A stretch of DNA of 64,000 nucleotides from Neoarius graeffei (taxonomy: Eukaryota > Chordata > Actinopteri > Siluriformes > Ariidae): the NCBI RefSeq assembly GCF_027579695.1, contig NC_083587.1, positions 37,567,732 to 37,631,731 of the forward strand, given 5' to 3'. Below are positions 47,375 to 57,691 of the stretch, one piece after another. The number at the start of each line of letters is the position of its first letter. The stretch's first letter is position 1. The notes under the pieces are model-generated. The model saw only the letters and a list, made by a program, of their open reading frames with translations. It ran no database searches and had not been told where the DNA came from. The translations under genes were made by a program, and so were the position numbers.

Positions 47375-47511
47375 ATGTTTAGGGGAGGTGAGGAAACCAG
47401 AGAACCCAGAGGAACCCATACAGACATGGGGAGAACATATGAAACTCCACACAGACAGTAACCCAAGGACCATGCTGTCCATATAAAAGTTTTATTGCAC
47501 TGTATTACTTT

Positions 47512-47568
<57 letters not shown>

Positions 47569-47570
47569 GT
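47375..47570 (-). repeat. SINE fragment and (CA)n microsatellite
   Basis: GAACCCAGAGGAACCCATAC and ATGGGGAGAACATATGAAAC are SINE V-domain words. (CA)n runs from 47515 to 47566. Confidence 0.65.
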
Positions 47571-48927
47571 ATCCCCTAGAAAAACTGGAAATAGTAGTGG
47601 CCCCTCGAGAACAATGAGGTGCAAAGAGCACGCTGCCATAGGTGGCGTGTAAGTTAGGCGGGTCTGGGGGCATGCTCTGCCGGAAATTTTTGAAATATAA
47701 GGGTTCATTTCATGGCCTCTGTCAATACAATACCCACTTGCAACTCACAAGAAGTGTCCTATTCCAAAGGAGACTGCAGTTAATTTCACATCAAACAAAG
47801 TGAATGGTGATGCAACATGGCACTAGTTGTTCAAAATACTGGTCATTCAATTTTGGTAATAGTGCGGATGACTAAATACCTAATACTCAAAACTGAAGTG
47901 AACAATAAACAATGATAAAATGAAAAAAACATCAGATGATAAAATGAAAACTCAGATGACCTGGCATTTGGCAAAATTTGGTCAGCAGCATGCAATGAAG
48001 TGGCCGTCATGGTCTCACAACTATGGTCTCCCACTTTTGCTGAGTTGTTTTCTGCAGTTTTCTTTGTGAAAAACTCCGTAATTAAGCTGCAACCCATCAG
48101 TGTTTTGCTCACTCGTACCCAGCTTGAAGGCTGCGCCATTTTTGCATAACTTACCTAGAAATATTAATTGTCCATTGCTCATCCAATCAATGCGGGATAC
48201 CGCACACACTCAGCCAATCAGCTCGGAATACCCTTCTCTGACATCAGCTGTAAACTTAAGTCAAGTTCAGGGCTATGGGCTTGCATGATAAATTGCATTT
48301 CGCTATAAGGCTTACTTTGGTTGCAAAAGTAGTCCAGAAAGAAAGTATGGTGTTTTGTAATAATGAATCCACCATAAACATTATTTAAAAAAGTTGCTTT
48401 TCAACCCTTTTCATGAACAGGTTGCTGAGGTGCCCAACATGGTCATGTGCCATGGGGAATTTCACAATTCAGGCAGTACAGTACATATTCCTGGCCTAGA
48501 TAAATGGAAAAAAAATGGTGATTGTTTTCCCAATTTAAATTTCAGCAATTCACATTCCCATGCTAGACACTGTCTCAAAAGTTCTAGCCTGTCTCCCTTT
48601 CAACCTAACATTGCTATACTAGATGATAATCTGCAATGCTTAGTGTATTACAGCCTTTCAGTACATGAGAGCAGGTTTGGCAAAAGCTACTTAAAAAAAA
48701 AAACATATGACTCAGCCTGTTCTTACTTTCCCCAGTGGACCCCACCATAATATATGCATTTATAGTCCACTGTTTTGAGTCACGGAAATTATAGCACATA
48801 TAAAGCACTGGTCTTTATATGGGCTTTATACAGAGATGCCTGGAACCTTCAGTTCAGAGGCTACTTGGGAATCCTTCAGTCAATCTTTTTCTCAAGGGCA
48901 TCAAAAGTAAAGTCTCTCTGTTTACAA
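47571..48927. other. Intergenic DNA
   Basis: A 118-codon ORF at 48394-48750 has no recognisable domain and I do not call it a gene. Confidence 0.45.
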
Positions 48928-49078
48928 TAAATGGTTACCTTTTACACGCTCTATCATTCACAAATGGTGTCTGAGATGAGATAAGGTCTATTTATCTCTG
49001 GAAGCAGTCTTTTCACAGTTTTCTATTGGTTTCGAAGTGTGGGGAATTCACAATTCACACCAAGGGTTTTCACTGTTT

Positions 49079-49433
49079 GCCCATGTTTACATTAGACCGT
49101 ATCAGCGGATCATCAGATTAAAATTTTTAAAACGATTAGTGTGCACACAGCAACGCCAATACACGATTTGCGTGCACACAGCAGCACCAATACACGGATA
49201 CGCTCGGCTCCGCAGGCATCCTGCGCTCCAAATCACTCCGCCCTGAACAGCGAGTGCCCTCTGGAGGGTGCGCACTCCGGCCCTGCGCAGCTCACAGAGC
49301 GCGCGAGTGAAGTGAACAAGCTGTGATTCGGGACTGAGCCGCTGTGTGTGTGATCCCAGCGCACATCACTTACCACTTGCAAGTGGAAGGATGGCAAGCC
49401 TAAAGACAATCATAACTACACAATGGGCAGTAT
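49079..49433 (+). mobile_element. Harbinger-type element, family H2, truncated copy e
   Basis: Starts GCCCATGTTTACATTAGACC and follows copy a, but stops abruptly at CAATGGGCAGTATT, within the 28-codon ORF. Confidence 0.8.
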
Positions 49434-49689
49434 TTCTGTCCCCTGTTCTCTCTGGCCTGCTGCCTGCACTGGTTCCCAAATGCAAACCCATGTGAGCCTC
49501 TATTCTCTACCAAGGTTGGAAGCATTATGACCAGATGCTGGTTTGCTACTCATCTACATCTTATTTGCCAGCACTGTGGCCTGCATTCCCAAAATTTACA
49601 CAGTCCACTGCTTCAGGATAGGAGCAGTGACCACTGCAGATTCAAATCATCCCAGCATATAAGTTCAAGGCAATGGGAGCCCATCTTCT

Positions 49690-49850
49690 GGCATGGTGTT
49701 GTAGTGGTTAGCACTGTTGACTCATAGCAAGAAGGTTCTGGGTTCGAGCCCAGCGGCTGACGGGGACTTTTCTGTGTGGAGTTTGCATGTTCTGTCTGTG
49801 TGGGTTTCCTCTGGGTGCTCTGGTTTCCCCCACAGTTCAACGACATGCGG
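49690..49850 (+). repeat. SINE fragment within arm B
   Basis: Inverse of 43379-43545: head GGTGTTGTAGTGGTTAGCAC to CAACGACATGCGG, tail absent. Confidence 0.8.
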
Positions 49851-49854
49851 TTAT

Positions 49855-50870
49855 AGTGGTGCTTGAAATTTTGTGAACCCTTTAGAATTTTCTATATTTC
49901 TGCATAAATACGACCTAAAACATCATCATATATTCACACAAGTCCTAAAAGTAGATAAAGAGAACCCAGTTAAACAAATGAGACAAAAATATTATACTTG
50001 GTCATTTATTTATTGAGGAAAATGATCAATTATTACATATCTGTGAGTGGCAAAAGTATGTGAACCTCTAGGATTAGCAGTTAATTTGAAGGTGAAATTA
50101 GAATCAGATGTTTTCAATCAGTGGGATGACAATCAGGTGTGAGTGGGCACCCTGTTTTATTTAAAGAACAGGGATCTATCAAAGTCTGATCTTCACAACA
50201 CGTTTGTAGAAGTGTATCATGGCACAAACAAAGGAGATTTCTGAGGACCTCAGAAAAAGCGTTGTTGATGCTCATCAGGCTGGAAAAGGTTACAAAACCA
50301 TCTCTAAAGAGTTTGGACTCCACCAATCCACAGTCAGATAGACTGTGTACAAATGGAGGAAATTCAAGACCATTGTTACCCTCCCCAGGAGTGGTCGACC
50401 AACAAAGATCACTCCAAAAGCAAGGCGTGTAATAGTCGGCGAGGTCACAAAGGACCCCAGGGTAACTTTGCTAAAGATCATGTGGACAAGCCAGAAGGCT
50501 ATTGGAAAAATGTTTTGTGGACGGATGAGACCAAAATAGAACTTTTTTGTTTCAATGAGAAGCATTATGTTTGGAGAAAGGAAAACACTGCATTCCAGCA
50601 TAAGAACCTTATCCCATCTGTGAAACATGGTGGTGGTAGTATCATGGTTTGGGCCTGTTTTGCTGCATCTGGGCCAGGACGGCTTGCCATCATTGATGAA
50701 ACAATGAATTCTGAATTATACCAGTGAATTCTAAACAAAAATGTCAGGACATCTGTACATGAACTGAATTTCAAGAGAAGGTGGGTCATGCATCAAGACA
50801 ATGGCCCTAAGCACACAAGTCGTTCTACCAAAGAATGGTTAAAGAAAAATAAAGTTAATGTTTTGAAATG
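49855..50870 (+). mobile_element. Tc1 copy, 3' truncated
   Basis: Left end AGTGGTGCTTGAAATTTTGT. The element ends without a right repeat at GTTTTGAAATG, where unrelated AT-rich sequence begins. Confidence 0.85.
50219..50870 (+). pseudogene. Tc1 transposase, degenerate
   Basis: MAQTKEISEDLRKSVVDAHQ opens the frame. A TAG replaces the codon after QSTVR (50339), about 130 bp between the HTH units and the catalytic core are deleted (KDPRVTLLKIMWTSQKAIGK), and another stop lies after SELYQ. The core ends before the PDLNPIE box, so the catalytic Glu is missing. Confidence 0.9.
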
Positions 50871-50989
50871 ATTTTTTTGTAATTCTTTTAATTAATATAA
50901 AACACAACCTTCCTTTGTTTCAAGCGTCAATACTAAAGCAGTGCTTCTACCCACTCTCCTCTATCTCTTCGCAAGCTTAAAGGCAGCGA

Positions 50990-52063
50990 CCACACTCTCA
51001 CTCTCCATTCGATTCTCTGAATCTTTTGATGACATTATGGTTTGTCAGTGGTGAAATTCCTAAATTCCTTGCAATTGTACATTGATAAATGTTGTTCTTA
51101 AACTGTTGGCTTATTTGCCTATGCAGTTTTTCACAAAAGTAGTGACCCTTGCCCCATCCGTGCTTGTGAACGACTGAGCCTTTCCAATTACCAATTAACC
51201 TGTTTACCTGTAGAAGTTTCCAAAAGTACTTTTTTGAGCATTTCACAACTTTCCCAGTCTTTTGTTGCTCCTGTCCCAACTTTTTATGTCTCCGCCACTG
51301 TAAGGTGCAGAAGGCATTATGTTTTCGGGTTGTCCGTCTGTCCGTGTGTGCGTGCGTGCGTGCATCCCTCCCGAAACCTTGTGAACACGATATCTCAAAG
51401 GCTAATGAAAGGAATTTCACCAAACTTTCACCATTTGTGCGCTTTGGGACAAACATGAACTGATTAGATTTTGAGATCAAAAGGTCTAAGGTCAAGGTCA
51501 CTGTGAGGTCAAATGTCTGTCCGAAAACCTTGTGAACACAATATCTCCAAGGCGAATGAAAGGAATTTCACCAAACTTTCACCATTTGTGCATTTGGGGA
51601 CAAAGATAAACTGATTAGATTTTGAGATCAAAAGGTCTAAGGTCAAGGTCACTGTGAGGTCAAGTGTCTGTCCGAAAACCTTGTAAACACAATATCTCCA
51701 AGGCTGATACAAGCAATTTCACCAGGTCAAGATTACTGTGAGGTCAAATGTCCATCCCCAAATCACAAGTTAATAAGGCGTGTAGTCTACCGGGCGGAGG
51801 CATCCCCATCGACTCCATTGGCGCCGTTGGCGTCAAGTTCTATCTAGTTTGGAATGTGTCAGAGGCATCACATTCAGGATGAGTAATGAGAGAATATATG
51901 TACAAAACAACAACAACAACAATAAAGTTTATCAGTTTGAACAATATCTTGTCTTTGTATTGTATTCAACTGAATATAGGTCAAGAAGGATTTGCAAATC
52001 ATTGCATTCTGTTTTTATTTATGTTTTACACCTCATCCCAACTTTTTTTGGAATTGGGGCGTG
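50990..52063 (-). pseudogene. Second Tc1-like family, remnant
   Basis: On the minus strand the outer end reads CCCCAATTCCAAAAAAAGTT (52063 inward), the inverse of an end common in fish Tc1-like elements. The transposase start survives only as ISQQFKNNIYQCTIARNLGI and NHNVIKRFRESNGE (helix-turn-helix region) near 51000-51120. It is interrupted by a repeat at 51287-51848. Confidence 0.65.
51287..51848 (+). repeat. Inserted repeat with 150-bp internal tandem units
   Basis: Units start CCGAAAACCTTGTGAACACA at 51371, 51521 and 51672 (steps of 150 and 151 bp); the third is partial. They share GGAATTTCACCAAACTTTCA and AGGTCAAGGTCACTGTGAGG. GTCCGTCTGTCCGTGTGTGC precedes them. Confidence 0.85.
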
Positions 52064-52069
52064 TGTGTG

Positions 52070-52085
52070 TGAGAGAGTGCGTGTG

Positions 52086-52146
<61 letters not shown>
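52070..52146. repeat. GT/GA/CA microsatellite
   Basis: (GT)n then GCGCGC then (CA)n, the CA part at about 52091-52145. Confidence 0.9.
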
Positions 52147-52147
<1 letters not shown>

Positions 52148-52504
52148 GAGAATTCCTTTCAGCTTCACAAACAAGGATATTTACTTATCAGAGCCATTTT
52201 AGAATATTACATTTATGGAACCCAGGTTATGTGGTGTTTATCTGTAGTTTTGAAACATGATGTATCATATTAGCAATATTTTTCCTGTTTTTATGGAAAT
52301 TGCCAGGGTTTGGATTAAATCCATGCAATCCAAATGGCCAATCAGTTAGGCTTACAGTGGCTGATCTGATGAACTGATCACCAAAATTTATTTTAAGGCA
52401 TAAAAGGTAAAGACGATACATTTCTTTTCAGCGTTTTCTGCAAGATTTGTGTATTATTTTTGTTTTGTACAATTGGAGAGTGAGAAAAGAAAAGGAACAC
52501 CATG

Positions 52505-53924
52505 TGAAAGTTTGGGCACCCCAATACATTTGAGTTCTCAGGTAACTTTTACCAAGGTTCCAGACCTTAATTAGCTTATTGAGCTGTGGCTTGTTCAAAT
52601 TCTTCATTAGGAAAGGTCAGATAATGCAGATTTCCAAGCTGTATAAATTCTCTGACTCCTCAAACTTGTCCCTAAAATCAACAGCCATGGGCTCCTCTAA
52701 GCAACTCCCTCGTATTCTGAATAATAAAATAATTGATACAAAGCAGGAGAAGGCTACAAGAACATAGCAAAGTGTTTTCAGGTAGCTGTTTCCTCAGATT
52801 GTAATGTTATTAAGAAATGGCAGTTAACAGAAACAGTGGAGATCAAGGTGAGGTCTGGAAGATGAAGAAAACTTCCTGAAAGAACTGCTCGTTGGATTGC
52901 TAGAAAGGCAAATAAAAAACCCTGTTTGACTGCAAAAGACCTTCAGAAAGATTTAGCAGACCCTGGAGTGGTGATGCACTGTTCTACTATGCAGTGACAC
53001 CTGAACAAATATGGCCTTCATGGAAGAGTCATCAGAAGAAAACCTTTCCTGCATCCTAGCCACAAAATTCAGCATCTGAAGTTTGCAAATGAACATCTAA
53101 ATAAGCCTGATGCATTTTGGAGACAAGTCCTGTGGACTGATGAAATCAAAATAGAACTTTTTGGCCACAATGTGCAAAGGTATGTTTGGAGAAAAAAGGG
53201 TGCCAAATTCCAGGAAAGAACACCTCTCCAACTCTGAAGCATGGGTGTGGATCGATCATGCTTTGGGGTTGTGTTGCAGCCAGTGGCACAGGGCACATTT
53301 CATTGGTCGAGGGAAGCATGGATTCAAATAAATACCAGCAAATTCTGGAAGCAAACATCACACCATGTGTATAAAAGTTAAAGTTAAAAAGAGGATGGGT
53401 CCTACAATAAGATGATGATCCAAAACACACCTCAAAATCTACAATGGAATACCTCAAGAGGCACAAGCTGAAGGTTTTGCCCTGGCCCTCACAGTCCCCT
53501 GGCCTAAACATCATTGAAAATCTGTGGATAGATCTCAAAAGAGCAGTGCATGCAAGACAGCCCAAGAAACTTGTAGAACTAGAAGCCTTTTGCAAGGATG
53601 AACGTGTGAAAATCCCCCAGGTAAGAACTGAAAGATTATTAGCTGGCTACGAAAAGTGTTTACAAGCTGTGATACTTGCCAAAGGGGGTGTTACTAGGTA
53701 CTAACCATGCAGGGTGCCCAAACTTTTGATTTGGGCCTTTTCCTTTTTTGTCATTTTGAAAATGTAAAAGATGAAAATAAAACATTGTTTTTTGCTTAAA
53801 ATATAAAAGGAATGAGTCATCTTTAACTTTATGCCTTTTGGAGATCATTTCATCTTCAACTTGCTTAACTGTTCACAGTAACAGCAATTTTGACCAGGGG
53901 TGCCCAAACTTTTGCATACCACTG
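52505..53924 (+). mobile_element. Third Tc1-like family, decayed copy
   Basis: Left end remnant GAAAGTTTGGGCACCCC, right end GGGGTGCCCAAACTTTTGCA then TACCACTG. The transposase between them is broken. Confidence 0.75.
52860..53702 (+). pseudogene. Tc1-like transposase with stops and frameshifts
   Basis: Readable pieces in order: TARWIARKANKKPCLTAKDL; GLHGRVIRRKPFLH; FWRQVLWTDEIKIELFGHN (catalytic Asp in WTDE); LKHGCGSIMLWGCVAASGTG; SQSPGLNIIENLWIDLKRA, where the family has PDLNPIENLW (catalytic Glu present); and the C-terminus to 53702. QQDNDPKHT is reduced to NKMMIQNTP through a frameshift. Confidence 0.85.
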
Positions 53925-53925
53925 T

Positions 53926-54105
53926 CTCATCTCATTATCTCTAGCTGCTTTATCCTGTTCTACAGGGTCGCAGGCAAGCTGGAGCCTATCCCAGCTGACT
54001 ACGGGTGAAAGGCGGGGTACACCCTGGACAAGTCGCCAGGTCATCACAGGACTGACACATAGACACAGACAACCATTCACACTCACATTCACACCTACGG
54101 TATAT
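53926..54105 (-). repeat. SINE 3' half
   Basis: CTCATCTCATTATCTCTAGC to ATTCACACCTACGGT; V domain and head missing. It abuts the Tc1-like right end. Confidence 0.88.
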
Positions 54106-54933
54106 AACAATATTTAAGTTACTAAATAATGGCTGTAACTCATACAACAACTTTGATAGTGGCTGATCGTGGTCCCTATCACTGTAACATCATTAAAAAT
54201 AGTTATACTCTTGCCCCACTTTGAAAACCATGGCCTTAGAAGCCATCTATAGGCATAATATTACTATACTATAAAACGATAAGTAACAGTAAGAATAGCA
54301 TGTGTTGAATATTACAATATTATTGTAGATTTGATTACTGGTACATGAGCTGTATAAACTCAATTCGGCAAAATCAGTATGACACTCAGTCATGACCAGA
54401 GGCCAAACAGGGAAAAAGGTCAGCAGCTGAAGGAGGCACAAGCTCTCACAGGTCCATTTTCAGCTTCTGTTAACGTGACCCACATGATTCATAGCTACTA
54501 CAAACAGTGTGTTTGTTTCTTTGCCAGCACTCCACATTCTAGAGAATCACATGCACTGCATACACACACACACTAGTAATAGTGGTGGTGATTCATTTCC
54601 ATGCTGTACAAATGACCTACTCTTGTCATTGGGGCAGGAGCTCTAAGATTTGTCACTCAGGAGGTCCAGACATTCAGTCTTTAAAGAGATTAGATTAAAC
54701 ATGGGCTGTTATTATTAAAAAGGGGAAAGTATTTTTTTTATGTTGCCAGTAAAATAGCCTAAATACAGTGGATGTTTAAATCACATGAAATTGACAGTGT
54801 ATGAATGTGTGTGTGTGTAAGACACGCCTTGCAATGGCTTGTCCTGACAAGGTGTATTCCTGCCTTACATCCAGTGGTCCAATGATTAGCTCTGGAGTCC
54901 CCATCAACCTGTCCAGTGGTTTAGGTACAATTA
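54106..54933. other. Intergenic AT-rich DNA
   Basis: No supported feature. Confidence 0.5.
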
Positions 54934-54935
54934 TA

Positions 54936-55492
54936 TGAGGTGTGATCAAAAAGTTCTGAGACTTGTTCCTGTTCTTAAAAGATGGAGAGTGGGGCATGGT
55001 CATGCATGTGCAGCAGGAGCAAGCAATAACTTTTGTGAGTCAGTATTCTGTGTAAAACTTGGGAAATTGTGTGTTGTCTTGAAATGCTTCAGCAAACCAA
55101 TGAAGCAATGACCTGGACAAAATGTTTTAAGTGGCATTTGCACTTGAAGAGGGGTAGGACGTCACTGGAGGATGATAGGAGGTCAGTGCAGTCTGACGAC
55201 CCTGACACAAAATGCACTCAATTTCATGGGCATTTTCAAGGGTTGTACATGTGAATCATTTCAAGGGTCTACATTGCCAATTTCCTGAGTTTTTGTTGTC
55301 TGCATTTGATATTTGCTCTCTGCTCAAATTTGAGGTCCATAGTAAAATTGCAAATTTGCATGCAACAGCATGATGTGACACGTCATACTGACTCACGAGA
55401 GTTTCTGTTTGCTCCTGCTGCATGCACATGACCATGCCACACTCCATTCATTCGGAACAGGAACAGTCTTGGGACTTTTTAATGGCACCTCA
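54936..55492 (+). mobile_element. Internally deleted mariner element
   Basis: Ends TGAGGTGTGATCAAAAAGTT and (inverted) TGAGGTGCCATTAAAAAGTC; TA at 54934-54935 and 55493-55494. The subterminal GGGGCATGGTCATGCATG / GTGGCATGGTCATGTGCA is also inverse. Only the N-terminal part of a transposase remains. Confidence 0.8.
55053..55220 (+). pseudogene. Mariner transposase N-terminal remnant
   Basis: KLGKL then EMLQQTNEAMTWTKCFKWH and LKRGRTSLEDDRR match the mariner start (EMLQQAYG.. CFKWHKRFKEGRTSLEDD). No DDD core. Confidence 0.75.
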
Positions 55493-55743
55493 TAGTTACA
55501 ATGTTCACTTGCATATACTGTGGTTGCATGTCATCACACCACCCTTCTCTGCTTGTTGTTGTTGGATTTTTCTCTCACACTGATTTAGATTTGGTTATTC
55601 TGAATTAAAAAACAAACAAACAACAAACATCCCTTTTGTGAAGCCCTTGCCAGAATAGCTAAAAATGATACAGCAACCACACTCTTTTGCATAATGTTCA
55701 GCTTTACTGAACCAGATTTTTCATTTGAAATGAAGTGCATGAG

Positions 55744-55816
55744 GGTGGCATGGTGGTGTAGTGGTTAGTACTGTCGCCTCACAGCAAGAAGGTTCTGGGT
55801 TTGAGCCTCACATGGC
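55744..55816 (+). repeat. SINE head fragment
   Basis: GGTGGCATGGTGGTGTAGTG to GGGTTTGAGCCTCACATGG; it stops before the V domain. Confidence 0.75.
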
Positions 55817-55883
55817 GCGCATTTACTATAGAAGATATGCTCAAGCAGTTGTTACACTCAAGAATTCCTTTTGTTTCTTCGCT

Positions 55884-56571
55884 ATGCCGACTCTTTGTGC
55901 TGTAATTGGATGTAAGCGCAACTCTATTCAAGACAAGGGGACTTAAGTTCTTTAGAATTCCAGCAATTATAAATAATTAAGGAGAAAAAACAAGAGAGTT
56001 GTCCACGGAGCATAGACGTCAATGGCTGTCCAACATAAACCGGGCTGATCTAAGCAATGTGAGAAAGCAAAAACCACACGAGTCTGCAGTGAATATTTTA
56101 TCAATGGTCAGTGCTACGAACTAGTTATTAATGAAAGAAAGATGGCAGTATATAAGAAATATTGGATTGTTTAATAGCCTGGTTGTGCAGAAACTCGCCA
56201 CTGTCAAATGTAACAAAGTCGTGATCATCGAGTGTGTGAGCCAACAATCAAAGGCTTCTACGATTATTTCATTTTAAAAAGAGCTGTATGTAATTTTTGA
56301 TGATGCTGTTTTTATTTTGCTTTTTCTTTCCATTAGGGAAACCAGCTGATCTCTTCAATTTTACGGATCCAGACTGGGCTCCAACACAAAATATGGGCCA
56401 CAACAAAATCGAAGATGGTAGCTACTAAAGCAGGAGCTTGAAATGCTAGGCTTACAGAGCACAGAAAGAAACGCAAAATTATTGAAGAATCTTCCCAAAC
56501 GATCACAGAATCAATCAAACAAGATCCGTGTCAATCCCCTACGTCAAATACTGTAGCCTCCTCGCCTGGTG
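55884..56571 (+). pseudogene. THAP-domain gene remnant, two exon-like parts
   Basis: MPTLCAVIGCKRNSIQDKGT opens a THAP domain (Met-Pro, Cys pair). After a frame change KFFRIPAIINN follows, then a stop. RRQWLSNINRADLSN and VCSEYFINGQCYELV (the CSEHF block) are in other frames. A second part at 56336-56571 (GKPADLFNFTDPDWAPTQNM) begins after an AG and ends at a donor-like CCTG|GTGAGTG, as in fish THAP genes. At least three frame breaks. Confidence 0.65.
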
Positions 56572-56725
56572 AGTGCTCTTTTATAACTAAATATGTTATA
56601 TACTAGTGTGTTAGATGCCTATGTTTTGAAGCACTCAAAATTATTGTTTTTAAAATAGATTTGAGAAATGACTAGAAGCTTCTAAATGTAACTCCTCTTT
56701 ACCTTCCAGTCTGTACTCTTTCCAC

Positions 56726-56733
<8 letters not shown>

Positions 56734-56778
<45 letters not shown>
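56734..56778. repeat. (TA)n microsatellite
   Basis: Pure TA run. Confidence 0.95.
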
Positions 56779-56781
<3 letters not shown>

Positions 56782-56896
56782 CAATATGGCGGTGGTCAAT
56801 GATGCAAGCAGTTTTGGTCACGTGGTTGCAAATGAAGGATTAAGACTGCAGAAGACTGATTTAAGGATTAGACCTGGAAGTGTACCGCTCATATCC

Positions 56897-57272
56897 ATCC
56901 ATCCATCCATCATCTGTAGCCACTTATCCTGTACAGGGTTGCAGGCAAGCTGGAGCCTGTCCCAGCTGACTATGGGGTACACCCTGGACAGGTCGCCAGA
57001 TCATCGCAGGGCTGAAACATACAGACAAACAACCATTCACACTCACACCTGTGGTCAATTTAGAGCCACCAATTGCAATTGGACCAAATGCAGCCTAACC
57101 TGCATGTCTTTGGACTGTGGGGGAAACCGGAGCACCCGGAGGAAATCCACATAGACACGGGGAGAACATGCAAACTCTACACAGAAAGGCCCTCATCGGC
57201 TGCTGGGCTCGAACCCAGGATCTGCTTGCTGTGAAGCAATAGTGCTAACCACTACACCACCGTGCTGCCCCT
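56897..57272 (-). repeat. V-domain SINE with target duplication
   Basis: GCTCATATCC is duplicated at 56887-56896 and 57273-57282. (ATCC)n tail at the left, head ACCGTGCTGCCCCT at the right. Confidence 0.92.
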
Positions 57273-57691
57273 GCTCATATCCAGAAATGCAAATTAGATA
57301 TGTAGTGGACTTTGAAGAAATAGTGATTTAAAAAGCAGTGGATCTGTGCATCACATGAATACTCACTACATTTCACAGAGTGCTGAATATTTAGATAACA
57401 AAGATTTCAGTTCTGTTTTATTATTATGCCTTAGTGCAGTGGTTCCCAAACTTTTTGGCTGGGGACCCCCTTTTGGACTTCAGAATATTTTTGGGACCCC
57501 CTGACATCGCCCCCCCCCCCACCACCACCACCCATTATGCAGTGTGTAGTGTAGTAATAATAACAATAATAATAATAATAATAATAATCATAATCAGACG
57601 GATATGAAAGTTGCTATTTTTTATTCACAGAAGAGCATTATCCACAAAAGAGCATTGCTCATCATAATAAAACAGAACATTACACAGAACA

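Larger units (their letters stand above)
48928..50340 (-). repeat. Arm B of a large inverted duplication
   Basis: Inverted copy of 42896-44073, starting at TACAATAAATGGTTACCTTT. About 118 bp present in arm A (about 43793-43910) are replaced here by a truncated H2 element (49079-49433). Confidence 0.85.

Noticed and set aside
48394-48750. 118-codon ORF in unique DNA
   Set aside because: No domain recognised, poor start context and low-complexity A-run; length is compatible with chance in 64 kb.
53069-53595. Minus-strand ORFs of 75-149 codons
   Set aside because: They are antisense to the decayed Tc1-like transposase at 52860-53702.
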